From the NCBI GenBank assembly GCA_027486755.1, contig JAIXOM010000049.1, positions 1 through 52,007 of the forward strand: a stretch of DNA of 52,007 nt, written 5' to 3'. Source of the DNA: Comamonadaceae bacterium (GTDB lineage Bacteria > Pseudomonadota > Gammaproteobacteria > Burkholderiales > Burkholderiaceae_C). This document shows positions 1 through 12,394 of the stretch, one piece after another. Position 1 is the first letter of the stretch. Each line of letters opens with the position of its first letter. The translations under genes were made by a program, and so were the position numbers. The notes under the pieces were generated by a model, which was not told the DNA's origin, did not search any database, and saw only the letters and a list, made by a program, of their open reading frames with translations.

Positions 1-475
<475 letters not shown>

Positions 476-603
476 TGCTTCTCTCCAAAAAGAACGTGCC
501 GCGTGTCAGGTTTAAGGTCTGCACTGTGTTGCTGATTCCCCCGCCACGGGCAACGGGGGGCACACGGTCGCAGACCGGGAAATCGGGGAGCTGATCAGTT
601 TGA

Positions 604-648
604 GGACAGAGCGACGGTCGGGCTTCGCCCGCGCCCGTCGATCTGTCC
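604..648. repeat. Palindromic REP-like hairpin in the fusA-tuf spacer
   Basis: GGACAGA (604-610) pairs with TCTGTCC (642-648), CGACGG (612-617) with CCGTCG (635-640), and GGGC (620-623) with GCCC (627-630) around a short loop. The stem is nearly continuous and would form in RNA of either strand. There is no T-tract, so it is not a typical intrinsic terminator. It looks like a dispersed palindromic element rather than part of the operon's own leader. Confidence 0.6.
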
Positions 649-660
649 CGCTCTGACTTG

Positions 661-704
661 AGGGGTCAGAGCAAATTTGCTGCGCAAATCTTGGTCTGAC
701 CCCT
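661..704. repeat. Palindromic element with GGGGTCAGA ends
   Basis: AGGGGTCAGA (661-670) and TCTGACCCCT (695-704) are perfect inverted repeats; the interior contains GCAAATTTGC, itself a palindrome. It begins only 5 bases past the fusA stop codon. Palindromes with GGGGTCAGAGCAAATTT-type ends are, as I recall, dispersed repeats in many proteobacterial genomes; a genome-wide count would confirm this. Confidence 0.6.
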
Positions 705-709
705 GGTCA

Positions 710-2812
<2,103 letters not shown>

Positions 2813-2963
2813 GATGAACCTCAGGGATTAGGAAAGTCAACTAACAAAAATGCCGCGTCGGTCGATTGGCGCGGCAGGGCGTCCCCGGCTTTGGATGCTG
2901 CGGCGCGCAAGTGCAAGGTGCACATCGCGCCGCCCGGCAAGACCAGGGGCCGCCCGGCAGGAC

Positions 2964-3437
2964 TTAGAAACGGAAGTGTGAGAACGCTTTGTTGGCTTCG
3001 GCCATGCGGTGCACTTCGTCGCGCTTTTTCATGGCGCCACCACGGCCTTCGGTGGCCTCCATCAGTTCATTGGCCAGGCGCAGCGACATGGACTTTTCGC
3101 CCCGCTTCTTGGCCGCTTCCTTGAGCCAGCGCATGGACAAAGCCAGACGACGGATGGGACGCACCTCAACCGGCACCTGGTAGTTGGCACCACCGACCCG
3201 GCGGGACTTAACCTCAACCATGGGCTTGATGTTATTGATGGCGATGGTGAAGGCTTCCAGCGGGTCCTTACCAGGATTCTTTTTCTCGATGAAATCCAGA
3301 GCGCCGTAGACGATGCGCTCTGCGACCGCCTTCTTGCCGCCTTGCATGATGACGTTCATGAACTTGGCCAGCTCAATATTGCCGAATTTCGGATCGGGCA
3401 GGATTTCACGTTTGGGGACTTCGCGACGACGTGGCAT
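2964..3437 (-). CDS. rpsG: 30S ribosomal protein S7
   Basis: S7 nucleates assembly of the 30S head by binding the 3' domain of 16S rRNA and lies near the E site; in E. coli it is also the translational repressor of its operon. The 157-residue product starting [20 protein letters not shown] matches the usual length. The frame is open 10 codons further upstream, but the ATG at 3437 has an AAGGA ribosome site at the right distance and gives the standard N-terminus. It is flanked by rpsL upstream (187-base spacer with no recognisable gene) and fusA downstream. Confidence 0.98.
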   Translation of the reverse strand: MPRRREVPKREILPDPKFGNIELAKFMNVIMQGGKKAVAERIVYGALDFIEKKNPGKDPLEAFTIAINNIKPMVEVKSRRVGGANYQVPVEVRPIRRLALSMRWLKEAAKKRGEKSMSLRLANELMEATEGRGGAMKKRDEVHRMAEANKAFSHFRF

Positions 3438-3624
3438 TTGATTTCCTTTTGCTTCAGTTGGCAGCACCCGTTGGCGCTACCGCGAGGGCCAGGCGACCCT
3501 CACTTACTCGACCGACACCCACCATGGGCGCTTGGGTCACTACGCTCTTGCGGCCCTGCCAGGGACCCAAGAACACCGACACGGTAAAGAGACGGCCGCA
3601 GCAATGCGCAGCCGCCAGCCCGGC

Positions 3625-4002
3625 TTATTTGGCCTTGGGCTTCTTGGCACCGTATTTGGAACGGGACTGCTTGCGGTCTTTCACGCCCTGCAAGTCCAGC
3701 GAGCCGCGCACGATGTGGTAGCGCACGCCTGGCAGATCCTTGACACGGCCGCCGCGTACCAGCACCACCGAGTGCTCCTGCAGATTGTGACCTTCACCGC
3801 CGATGTAGGAGATGATCTCAAAACCGTTGGTCAGGCGCACCTTGGCAACCTTGCGCAAGGCCGAATTGGGTTTTTTGGGTGTCGTGGTGTAGACACGCGT
3901 GCACACGCCGCGGCGCTGCGGCGAGTTTTGCATCGCGGGGCTCTTGGACTTGGTCTTCTCGACCTCGCGGCCCTGACGCACGAGCTGATTGATGGTTGGC
4001 AT
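3625..4002 (-). CDS. rpsL: 30S ribosomal protein S12
   Basis: S12 sits at the decoding centre and affects fidelity; mutations in it give streptomycin resistance. The ATG at 4002 gives the standard 125-residue protein, [13 protein letters not shown] to [10 protein letters not shown], with the conserved [12 protein letters not shown] segment (around K43) and the [14 protein letters not shown] segment (K88 loop). An in-frame upstream extension of 23 codons is not homologous to S12 and was dropped. An AGGGA ribosome site precedes the chosen start. It is the first gene of the minus-strand str operon; a plausible promoter lies 87-115 bases upstream. The residues at the classical resistance positions look wild type (lysines). 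Confidence 0.98.
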   Translation of the reverse strand: MPTINQLVRQGREVEKTKSKSPAMQNSPQRRGVCTRVYTTTPKKPNSALRKVAKVRLTNGFEIISYIGGEGHNLQEHSVVLVRGGRVKDLPGVRYHIVRGSLDLQGVKDRKQSRSKYGAKKPKAK

Positions 4003-4088
4003 TAAGAACGTCCCTGAACGTTGAATCTGCCTGCTTCGGTCTAAGCAAGCACGAAAATAGCTCCGCTTCAAAGGCGGAAAAGCCTTCT

Positions 4089-4117
4089 AGTGTATCAGGT
4101 CCCGGCGGCCCGGGCAA
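4089..4117 (-). promoter_or_regulatory. Probable sigma-70 promoter of the str operon
   Basis: On the minus strand a -35 like TTGCCC (4117-4112) and a -10 like TACACT (4094-4089) are separated by exactly 17 bases. It points into rpsL, about 87 bases upstream of its ATG. The leader in between can form a small hairpin (TCCGC/GCGGA) at roughly 4065-4085. Match is 4/6 for each box, so this is a good guess rather than proof. Confidence 0.5.
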
Positions 4118-4199
4118 ACCTTGATGTGACCAAAGTCTGTCCGGAAGGGCAGGAAGCGTCGCGTTTGTCGCTTTTAGGCCTCGGCGGCCGGCGCATGGC

Positions 4200-5378
4200 C
4201 TATTTGATCCAAAGCCGGATCGCATCCCAGGCGCGTCCCAGGATGCCAGCCTCCTCGACCGCTTCAAGAGCAATCAGCGGCACCTCACCGACCGGCCCCT
4301 GACCGTCGATGCTGATGCGCAAGGTTCCCATGGCCTGGCCGCGCTGGAACGGTGCAACCAGCGGATCGCGCCTGACCACCTCGGTCTTGAGCTTGGCGCC
4401 GCTGCCCGAAGGTACCGCAATCACGATAGGCTGGGGCCTCCCGATGCGCACCACCGACGAACGACCCTTCCAGACCGCCGGCGAGACCACGGCCTGATTG
4501 CCATCGAAGAGCTTGACCGCTTCGAAAGCGGTGTAGCCCCAATTGAGTAGCTTTTGCGCTTCGCCGGCCCGGGCGTTTTCGCTGGCTGCGCCCAGCACGA
4601 TGGCCAGCATGCGCCGCGGGCCCGCTTGGGTCCCGCTACCCAGGTTGGGAAAGTCCCGGCGAGCCGTCGCCACCAGGCAGTAGCCAGCCGCCTGGGTGTG
4701 ACCGGTTTTCAGGCCGTCGACCGATGGGTCGCGAAACAGCAGGAGATTGCGGTTGGTGTCATTAGAGGCCGGGGTACCTGGGTAACGGTACTTCTTGATC
4801 GCATAAAAGCCCACGAACTCGGGGAAGTCGCTCATCAGGCGCTGCGCAAGAATGCTCAGATCACGGGCGGTGCTCAGGTGGCCTGCCTCGGTGAGCCCTT
4901 CCGGGTTCTTGTAGACGGTGTTTTTCATTCCCAAGGCCTTGGCCTGCTCGTTCATGCGCTGCACAAACTGCTCCACGCTGCCGGCCACACCCTCAGCCAA
5001 TGCCACAGTCGCGTCATTTCCCGATTGCACGACCATGCCCTTGATCAGGTCTTCCACCGGCACCTGCATCTTGGGGTCGATGAACATGCGCGATCCGGGC
5101 ATCTTCCAAGCCCGTTCGCTGACCGGCAGCGCCTTCTGAAGCTCGAGTTTATTGGCCCGCAGGGCGTCAAAAACCAGGTAGGCGGACATCAATTTGGTCA
5201 GCGAAGCCGGCTCCACCGGGCTGTCGATCTCGTGCGAGGCCAGGATCTGATTGGCGGTCACATCGATCAGCAAGTAAGCGCGGGCGGCCACCTCGGGCGG
5301 CTGCGGCGCCTGAGCCAAGACCGACGACAGCAGGCCGGCCCAGAGCAGGCCCGCGATGACAAAACAGCGAAGGAGCAT
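4200..5378 (-). CDS. dacA: D-alanyl-D-alanine carboxypeptidase (PBP5/6 family)
   Basis: A periplasmic, membrane-tethered serine peptidase that trims the terminal D-Ala from peptidoglycan stem peptides. The 392-residue product has a Sec signal peptide (residues 1-23, cut near VLAQA). The three penicillin-binding motifs are present: S59-L-T-K62 (nucleophile Ser59), S119-G-N121 and K224-T-G226. The C-terminal part matches the beta-rich PBP5 C-terminal domain, and the extreme C-terminus (AWDAIRLWIK) is an amphipathic membrane anchor. It lies upstream of the str operon on the same strand, with 197 bases between them that include the rpsL promoter. Confidence 0.95.
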   Translation of the reverse strand: MLLRCFVIAGLLWAGLLSSVLAQAPQPPEVAARAYLLIDVTANQILASHEIDSPVEPASLTKLMSAYLVFDALRANKLELQKALPVSERAWKMPGSRMFIDPKMQVPVEDLIKGMVVQSGNDATVALAEGVAGSVEQFVQRMNEQAKALGMKNTVYKNPEGLTEAGHLSTARDLSILAQRLMSDFPEFVGFYAIKKYRYPGTPASNDTNRNLLLFRDPSVDGLKTGHTQAAGYCLVATARRDFPNLGSGTQAGPRRMLAIVLGAASENARAGEAQKLLNWGYTAFEAVKLFDGNQAVVSPAVWKGRSSVVRIGRPQPIVIAVPSGSGAKLKTEVVRRDPLVAPFQRGQAMGTLRISIDGQGPVGEVPLIALEAVEEAGILGRAWDAIRLWIK

Positions 5379-5443
5379 GGATAAAAGAAAGTAAGGCCGC
5401 CCCAGCCCGCCAGGCCAGCAGCCTGACGGACTGAGCAGGCTGT

Positions 5444-6067
5444 TCAGGCGCTCAGATGGCGAACGACCAGATTTTTGAGCAAGGGCAATTGTCCATGAAA
5501 GAAATGCCCGCCCCCGGGGATGACCAGCACCGGCAGCACCTGGGGACGCGCCCAGTCCATGACGGCGGTCAGCGGCACGGTATCGTCGGCCTCGCCATGA
5601 ACCACCAAGGTGCGGTCATGCAAGGCCTGGGGAATCGGAGCCACCTCAAATCGGCCAGCGGCAGTGCCCACCAGCACCAGCTTGGCAATAGAGCGCTGCT
5701 CATGCAGGCGCGCGCAGGCGCAGCCGGTGATGAAAGCGCCGAAGGAAAAGCCGGCCAAGCACAGCGGTCCCTGGGGCTGCAGGGTGTCGATCAGGCATAG
5801 CAGGTCCTCGAGTTCACCGCGTCCGCCATCATGGCTGCCGGCGCTTTCGCCCACGCCGCGAAAGTTGTAGCGTACCGTGTCCCAGCCCGATTGATTGAAG
5901 GCGCGCGCCAAGGTCTGCACCACCTTATTGTCCAGGGTGCCACCGAAGAGCGGATGGGGGTGCGAGACAAAGGCCAGCCCGCGCGAGATACCCTGGGCAA
6001 GATCGCGGGCGACTTCAATCGCGCCGGCCGGGCCCGCCACCGTCGAACGCTGGGTCTGGGAATTCAT
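5444..6067 (-). CDS. Alpha/beta hydrolase, small cytosolic esterase-like
   Basis: A 207-residue alpha/beta-hydrolase of the group often annotated as dienelactone-hydrolase-like or YcjY-like. Seen in the sequence: the oxyanion region SHPHPLFGG (35-43), the strand-turn NFRGVGES (68-75), the nucleophile elbow G106-F-S108-F-G110, the acid loop HGEADDTVP and the catalytic-His loop GGGHFFHG. All triad elements are present, so it should be active; the substrate is unknown. There is no signal peptide. It ends a run of short-spaced minus-strand genes (VanZ-like, ferredoxin, hydrolase), 17 bases after the ferredoxin gene, which suggests co-transcription. Confidence 0.85.
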   Translation of the reverse strand: MNSQTQRSTVAGPAGAIEVARDLAQGISRGLAFVSHPHPLFGGTLDNKVVQTLARAFNQSGWDTVRYNFRGVGESAGSHDGGRGELEDLLCLIDTLQPQGPLCLAGFSFGAFITGCACARLHEQRSIAKLVLVGTAAGRFEVAPIPQALHDRTLVVHGEADDTVPLTAVMDWARPQVLPVLVIPGGGHFFHGQLPLLKNLVVRHLSA

Positions 6068-6084
6068 GGCCGAGACGGCTTCGC

Positions 6085-6444
6085 TCAGCGGCCGACTTCA
6101 GGCGCGGTGAGGAGGCGCTCGACCACTTGGCCGCGCTGCAGGTGGGAGGAGACGATCTCGTCGATATCGCTGCCGTCCACATAGCTGTACCAAGTGCCCT
6201 CGGGGTAGACGACCGCCATCGGCCCGCCAGAGCAGCGATCCAGGCAGCCCGCCTTGTTGACCCGAACCCCGCCAGGGCCAGCCAGGCCGGCGGCCTTGAC
6301 CTGCGCTTTGCAGCGGTCGAAAGCCTGCTGCGCGCCGTGGTGCCCGCAGGCGTCCTCGCCATTGCTGCGCTCATTGAGGCAGAAAAACACGTGGTACTTG
6401 TAGTAGGGGGCGGGCGATCCGGGCGCCGAAGATGGGTTGGTCAT
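6085..6444 (-). CDS. Thioredoxin-like [2Fe-2S] ferredoxin
   Basis: A 119-residue protein of the thioredoxin-fold [2Fe-2S] family (related to NuoE and Azotobacter 'Shethna' ferredoxins). The four cluster ligands are in the expected pattern: C22 in VFFCLNE, C33 in EDACGHHG, and C67-x3-C71 in AGCLDRCSGGP. The ATG at 6444 was chosen because the family starts shortly before the YYKYHVFFC strand; the frame is open 27 codons further up. It begins 10 bases after the stop of the VanZ-like gene. Its electron-transfer partner is unknown. Confidence 0.88.
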   Translation of the reverse strand: MTNPSSAPGSPAPYYKYHVFFCLNERSNGEDACGHHGAQQAFDRCKAQVKAAGLAGPGGVRVNKAGCLDRCSGGPMAVVYPEGTWYSYVDGSDIDEIVSSHLQRGQVVERLLTAPEVGR

Positions 6445-6454
6445 TGACCCAATT

Positions 6455-7576
6455 CTAAAGTGGGCCTGTGCCCACGCGCGTCGGTCTGCCCGACAAGCGC
6501 AGCAGCACATAAGACAAGGCCGCAAACGGCCACAACCAGCCCAGCCACTGGGTCAAGCCGTTAAAGCGTACGAAACGCCCCTGCTCCCAGACCTGGCGGG
6601 TTTGCTCAAAATAAGGATCGACCGGGGCCTGATTGAGCAAAGTCAGTTGCACGGCCAGGACCAACAAGGTCAGGGCGATGGCGGCGCGGGCCGTCAGCAG
6701 CAAAGCCACCACAGCGCCCAGCAGGCCCAGAGCCAGGCCCAGCCGGGCCGATGCATCGAGCCAGGCCCAGGCGTGGTCAGGGCCAAAGCTCAGCGCGCTC
6801 GACAAAGCGGTGCTCGCCACCCCGAGCACCAGGGTGCCAAGCAGGGCCACCAGCCTTTGCCAGCGCTCACGAACCACCCCATAAGCCAACAAGACGGGCA
6901 CCAGCACGCCCAAGGCCACGCAGACGGCCACCGCCCCAGGCAAAAGGGGCTGTAACTCCACATCGCGTAGCGGCATCCATTCAATGAAGGGCGTGCCCGC
7001 CAGTAAGTCGAACAGTGCATCTTCGGCCCGCTGCAAAATCTGCCCGAGCCCGAATGGCACCGAGGCGGGAAAGAGCAAGGCGGCCGGCCACAGTGCCAGC
7101 AGAACCAGCGCGCCGCGCGCCTGGGCGACGAACCACCGCCTTCGGAACGCGCTCCAGCGCTGCAGCACCCCCCAATGCTCCAGCAATGCAGCGGCCAGAG
7201 CGCCCAGCCATGCGCCCAGCGTGTTCAGGGCAAAGTCCATGTTTGAAGGCACCCTCGATGGCAGATAACCCTGCAGGGCCTCCATCAGGAGGGAGAGCAT
7301 CGAAGCGGCCAGGGTCGCCAGGCCCACCGGCCACCTCCAACCCGGCCCGCGCATCACCGACAAGGCCAATAAGAACCCCAGGGGGGCATAACCCAGGATG
7401 TTGACCGTGACATCAAAACCGGACCAGTAGCGGGGCAAGGGGGCGGACAGAAAAGACAGCGACCACAGCCCCTGGTCCCGCCAGGGCGAAAAAGGGTAGA
7501 GGCTGGCGTAGACCACCACACAGGACAGCGCCAAAGCCAGAGGCCAGGCCAAAGTAGGACGCGAGCCTGAGGCCAT
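6455..7576 (-). CDS. VanZ-like multi-pass membrane protein
   Basis: A 373-residue integral membrane protein with about nine to ten hydrophobic helices. The N-terminal 130 residues match the VanZ-like pattern: a first helix ending in YPFSPWR, then a conserved segment from FDVTVNILGYAPLGFLLA and the second core motif MEALQGYLPSRVPSNMDFALNTLG. VanZ itself lowers teicoplanin susceptibility in enterococci, but most proteins with this domain have no known role. The C-terminal 200 residues are further membrane helices without a recognised motif. It leads the likely operon with the ferredoxin and hydrolase genes. Confidence 0.8.
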   Translation of the reverse strand: MASGSRPTLAWPLALALSCVVVYASLYPFSPWRDQGLWSLSFLSAPLPRYWSGFDVTVNILGYAPLGFLLALSVMRGPGWRWPVGLATLAASMLSLLMEALQGYLPSRVPSNMDFALNTLGAWLGALAAALLEHWGVLQRWSAFRRRWFVAQARGALVLLALWPAALLFPASVPFGLGQILQRAEDALFDLLAGTPFIEWMPLRDVELQPLLPGAVAVCVALGVLVPVLLAYGVVRERWQRLVALLGTLVLGVASTALSSALSFGPDHAWAWLDASARLGLALGLLGAVVALLLTARAAIALTLLVLAVQLTLLNQAPVDPYFEQTRQVWEQGRFVRFNGLTQWLGWLWPFAALSYVLLRLSGRPTRVGTGPL

Positions 7577-7636
7577 CGCTCAGGTCTGCCCGATCACGGG
7601 CCTCATGGTCGCCGCCGGCCCGCGTTCATGGCCCGC

Positions 7637-8071
7637 TCAGCCTTGCCAGGGCTTGACCACGACCAGCACCACCCCGGTCAGCATGAACAGCACCGGCAAT
7701 TCATTGAACCAGCGGAACCAGACATGGCCCCGGACGTTCGCGCCCCGTTCGAACACCCGCAGCAAGCGACCACACTGATGATGGTAGGCCAAGGTCAGAA
7801 CCACCACGGCCAGCTTGGCGTGCATCCAGCCCTGGCCGGCACCGCGGCCTATGCCATAGCCCAGCCAGAGCCAAAGCCCCAGACCGACAGCCGGGATGGC
7901 CAGGATGTTGGTAAAACGCATCAGCTTACGGGCCATCAGCAGCAGTCGGTCGCGCTCGGCGTCGCTGCCGGCGGGCACCATGGCCAGGTTCACGAAGATG
8001 CGCGGCAAATAGAACAGTCCGGCGAACCAGCTGGCCACAAACACAATGTGTAAAGCTTTAATCCAGAGCAT
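7637..8071 (-). CDS. hemJ: Protoporphyrinogen IX oxidase HemJ (CopD-like membrane protein)
   Basis: HemJ oxidises protoporphyrinogen IX to protoporphyrin IX, the penultimate step of haem synthesis, in the inner membrane. The 144-residue product has four transmembrane helices, the conserved N-terminal KALHIVFVASWFAGLFYLPR segment with His8, and the MHAKLAVV motif whose Lys is conserved in the family. Length matches HemJ. The divergent neighbour hemB, an early haem-pathway gene, supports the assignment over a generic CopD copper-resistance call. The ATG at 8071 is the only sensible start. Confidence 0.88.
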   Translation of the reverse strand: MLWIKALHIVFVASWFAGLFYLPRIFVNLAMVPAGSDAERDRLLLMARKLMRFTNILAIPAVGLGLWLWLGYGIGRGAGQGWMHAKLAVVVLTLAYHHQCGRLLRVFERGANVRGHVWFRWFNELPVLFMLTGVVLVVVKPWQG

Positions 8072-9312
<1,241 letters not shown>

Positions 9313-9361
9313 AGCCCGCTGGGCCTGGCGGCCGGATGAAAAGCCAGAAAATAGGCCTGCC

Positions 9362-10483
9362 ATGAACCAAAGTCCTGCAGCGCCGCTGCGCATCTTTCAT
9401 ATTGCGACCGGCCAGGTCAGCGAAAGCGCATTCTGGCCCTCGCGGCCGCCTGAACAGGGCTTTGTCTGGTTAGCCGTCAAACGGTCTGTCCTGCAGGAAC
9501 GGCTGGAGGAGGTGCAGCAGACCCTGCAGAACCTGAGTGCACAGCCGCTACTCGATCTGCATGTGTCCGATCTGCTCAACCCACAGCTGCCCTCCCATTA
9601 CGACTACACCTCCCAATACGACTTGCTGACATTTCGGCGCCTGAGCGCACAGAGCAGCGAGGCCAGCAGGCAGACGGGGGGCCGCAAGATGCGCGGTCCG
9701 GTGATTCTGCGGCGCATAGATACCAGCCCAGTGGGCTTGGCCGTCTTCGACCGGCTGCTGCTGTCGGTCCACCCCGATGACTGTAGCGTGCGTGAGGCCT
9801 ATGCGGCCAGGCTGCTCGAAGCGGGCATGCAGCCCAATGGACAGACCGGCACGCAAGCCGGCGCCAAACTGCCCACCAGCCCGGCCGACCTGATGATCAG
9901 GCTGATCAACCTGATGGTCGATCAATACCTGGACCTGCGGCGAGAGCTCAACCGCCAGCTCGATCACTGGCAGGCCGAATTGCTCGAGCCAAAAAGCCGC
10001 TTTTCCAACTGGAGCGCTGTGCTCGACGCCCGCATCACCCTGCACCGGCTCGACGAGGTCTGCGAAGACCAGCGCAGCGCCATCGTGGACTGGATCGATG
10101 CGCTGCAGACCTGGCCCGACGATCCCTCGCCAGTGCTGCAACGCGAGCGCGAACTGCTCAAGGTGCGCTCGCGGGACGTGCTCGAACACATCGAGCGGGT
10201 GGTGCGCCATGTGCAGCGCCTCGAGCACAGCACCGAGGTTGCGGTGCAGATGCATTTTTCAGCCCAGAGCCACCGCACCAACGAGGTCATGCGCACCTTG
10301 ACGGCGCTGACGGCGGTGTTCTTGCCGCTGAACTTCATCACCGGCTTTTTCGGCATGAATTTCGAATTTATGCCGGCGGTCCACACCAGCACCGGCTTTT
10401 GGTGGGTAATGGGCCTAATGCTCGGCCTGGCCGCTCTGGTACTGGGCGTGTTCTGGCGCAAACGCTATTTGGCCAGCCGCTGA
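9362..10483 (+). CDS. CorA-type divalent cation transporter (CorA/ZntB family)
   Basis: A 373-residue inner-membrane ion channel with a long cytoplasmic N-terminal domain (to about residue 310) and two C-terminal helices. The selectivity motif G331-M-N333 follows the first helix (LTAVFLPLNFITGFF), as in CorA and ZntB. The post-GMN loop NFEFMPAVH and basic tail KRYLASR are typical. Whether it moves Mg2+, Zn2+ or another ion cannot be read from the sequence. It starts 49 bases after hemB on the same strand, so co-transcription with hemB is possible, and is convergent with aapP. Confidence 0.9.
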   Translation: MNQSPAAPLRIFHIATGQVSESAFWPSRPPEQGFVWLAVKRSVLQERLEEVQQTLQNLSAQPLLDLHVSDLLNPQLPSHYDYTSQYDLLTFRRLSAQSSEASRQTGGRKMRGPVILRRIDTSPVGLAVFDRLLLSVHPDDCSVREAYAARLLEAGMQPNGQTGTQAGAKLPTSPADLMIRLINLMVDQYLDLRRELNRQLDHWQAELLEPKSRFSNWSAVLDARITLHRLDEVCEDQRSAIVDWIDALQTWPDDPSPVLQRERELLKVRSRDVLEHIERVVRHVQRLEHSTEVAVQMHFSAQSHRTNEVMRTLTALTAVFLPLNFITGFFGMNFEFMPAVHTSTGFWWVMGLMLGLAALVLGVFWRKRYLASR

Positions 10484-10488
10484 AACCG

Positions 10489-10508
10489 GCTGGCGCCTGG
10501 GCGCCAGC
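10489..10508. terminator. Perfect hairpin between convergent corA-like gene and aapP
   Basis: GCTGGCGC (10489-10496) and GCGCCAGC (10501-10508) form an 8-bp GC stem with a 4-base loop, placed 5 bases past the stop of the transporter gene and 19 bases past the aapP stop. No strong T-tract follows on either side (only TTT on the minus strand), so termination may be weak or depend on other factors. Confidence 0.4.
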
Positions 10509-10527
10509 AGCTCGGGCGCGGACCGCT

Positions 10528-11271
10528 TCAGTGGCCCAGGATCTTGGACAGAAAGTCCTGCGCCCGGTCGGTCTGGGGGTGATTGAAGAACTGCTCGGGC
10601 GTGTTTTGCTCGACGATTTGGCCCTGATCCATGAAGATCACCCGATCGGCCACCGCCTTGGCAAAGCCCATCTCATGCGTGACGCACAGCATGGTGATGC
10701 CCTGGCCGGCGAGCTCGACCATCACATCGAGCACTTCCTTGATCATCTCTGGGTCGAGCGCGGAAGTGGGCTCATCGAACAACATGATCTTGGGCGTCAG
10801 GCACAGTGCGCGGGCAATGGCCACCCGCTGCTGCTGACCGCCTGACAGTTGCAAGGGGTACTTGCTGGCCTGCTCGGCAATGCGCACCCGCTGCAGTTGC
10901 GTCATGGCCCGCTCCTCGGCCTCCTTTTTCGGCAATTTGCCCACCCACATAGGCGAGAGGGTGAGGTTTTCCAGCACCGTCAAATGGGGAAAGAGGTTGA
11001 ACTGCTGAAACACCATGCCGACTTGCTTGCGCACGGTATCGATGGCCTTGAGGTCGTCGCTCAATTCAATCCCGTCGACCGTCAAGCGGCCCTGCTGGTG
11101 CTCTTCCAATCGATTGATGCAGCGGATCAGGGTGGACTTGCCCGAGCCTGAAGGACCGCAAATGACGATGCGCTCGCCCTTAGACACATTCAAATCAATG
11201 TCGCGCAGCACATGAAAATCATTGCCATACCACTTGTTGACTTTGTCGAAAGAAATAATCGGAGTGCTCAT
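10528..11271 (-). CDS. aapP: General L-amino acid ABC transporter, ATP-binding protein
   Basis: The ATPase subunit of a polar amino acid importer. The 247-residue product has Walker A (GPSGSGKST), the Q-loop, the ABC signature [15 protein letters not shown], Walker B (IMLFDEP) and the switch His in CVTHEMGFA. The sequence is of the GlnQ/HisP type. It is the last gene of aapJQMP; the start lies 20 bases after aapM. Neighbouring permeases of the enlarged AapQ/AapM type make the broad-specificity Aap system the best match, though the real substrate is unproven. Confidence 0.95.
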   Translation of the reverse strand: MSTPIISFDKVNKWYGNDFHVLRDIDLNVSKGERIVICGPSGSGKSTLIRCINRLEEHQQGRLTVDGIELSDDLKAIDTVRKQVGMVFQQFNLFPHLTVLENLTLSPMWVGKLPKKEAEERAMTQLQRVRIAEQASKYPLQLSGGQQQRVAIARALCLTPKIMLFDEPTSALDPEMIKEVLDVMVELAGQGITMLCVTHEMGFAKAVADRVIFMDQGQIVEQNTPEQFFNHPQTDRAQDFLSKILGH

Positions 11272-11291
11272 GATAAGAACCGTTCGATGAA

Positions 11292-12392
11292 TCAGCGCTG
11301 CTTGCCACGGTTAACCTGCTGCTCGACCCACAGGCTGTAACGCGACATGGCAAAGCAGAAGAAGAAATAAATCAGAGCGATAAAGACATAGCCTTCGATC
11401 TTGTACGGACGCCAGTCAGCGTCGGAGTTCAAGGCCAGACCCAGAGCGCCGGTGAGTTCGTAGAGGCTGACGATGGTCACCAGGGAGGTGTCCTTAAAGA
11501 TGGCAATGAAGTTGTTCATGATGCCCGGCACCACCATGGCCAGCGCCTGCGGCAACACAATCTTGCGCTGCGTCTGCCAATACGACAGGCCCAGCGAAGC
11601 GGCCGCCTCCACCTGCCCCTTGGGGATGGCCTGCAGACCGCCGCGGATCACCTCGGCCATATAGGCTGCGGCAAACAAAGTGATGCCCACCAGCACCCGG
11701 ATCAGCACATCGATCTTGGTGCCCTGCGGCATGAACAGCGGGAACATGAAGGAGGCCATGAAAAGCACCGAGATCAGCGGCACGCCCCGGATCAGCTCCA
11801 CATACAAGGTACACAAGGTACGGATGGCCGGCAACTCCGAACGCCGACCCAAGGCCACCAACAAAGCCAGTGGGAAGGCCAGTGCGATCGACAAGGTAGC
11901 CAGCAAAAGCGTCAAGGGCAGACCGCCCCAGCGGTCGGTCTCCACCCGCGACAAGCCCCAGCCGCCAAGCATGAGCCAGAAAAACACCGCCAAGCCCAGC
12001 CCCCAGACCAAGGCCAGCCATGGCTTCCAGAAAGCACGGGTGCAACTGCAGATCAGCAGAGCCATGATCAACAGGGTAGCGAGCAGGGGCCGCCACTGCT
12101 CGGCAAAGGGATAGCGGCCGAAGATGATCAGCCGATACTTCTCGGCCACCACGCCCCAGCAGGCACCCACCGCATCGGCCCGGCATGCTTGTGCATCAGG
12201 CAGCCAGTAGGCCGAAAACAAAGCCCAATTGAGCAACTGGGGCAAATACCACAGTAGCACACCGCCCACCGCCACAGTGCTGAGCGTGGTGCGCAAGTCG
12301 GCAAACAGATTGCTGCGGCACCAGCCCATCAGCCCGCCGGTTCGCCCAGGGGCCGGTCGGGCCGGGATCGATTGAAAAATGCGCGCGCTCAT
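11292..12392 (-). CDS. aapM: General L-amino acid ABC transporter permease AapM
   Basis: Inner-membrane subunit of 366 residues; starts [20 protein letters not shown]. The C-terminal half has the polar-amino-acid permease core with the EAA-type loop ([22 protein letters not shown]), which docks the ATPase. The N-terminal half carries the extra helices and periplasmic loop ([19 protein letters not shown]) that mark AapM rather than a short GlnP-type permease. The ATG at 12392 is 2 bases after the aapQ stop, implying translational coupling; a 34-codon upstream extension inside aapQ was rejected. Confidence 0.93.
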   Translation of the reverse strand: MSARIFQSIPARPAPGRTGGLMGWCRSNLFADLRTTLSTVAVGGVLLWYLPQLLNWALFSAYWLPDAQACRADAVGACWGVVAEKYRLIIFGRYPFAEQWRPLLATLLIMALLICSCTRAFWKPWLALVWGLGLAVFFWLMLGGWGLSRVETDRWGGLPLTLLLATLSIALAFPLALLVALGRRSELPAIRTLCTLYVELIRGVPLISVLFMASFMFPLFMPQGTKIDVLIRVLVGITLFAAAYMAEVIRGGLQAIPKGQVEAAASLGLSYWQTQRKIVLPQALAMVVPGIMNNFIAIFKDTSLVTIVSLYELTGALGLALNSDADWRPYKIEGYVFIALIYFFFCFAMSRYSLWVEQQVNRGKQR

Positions 12393-12394
12393 GC

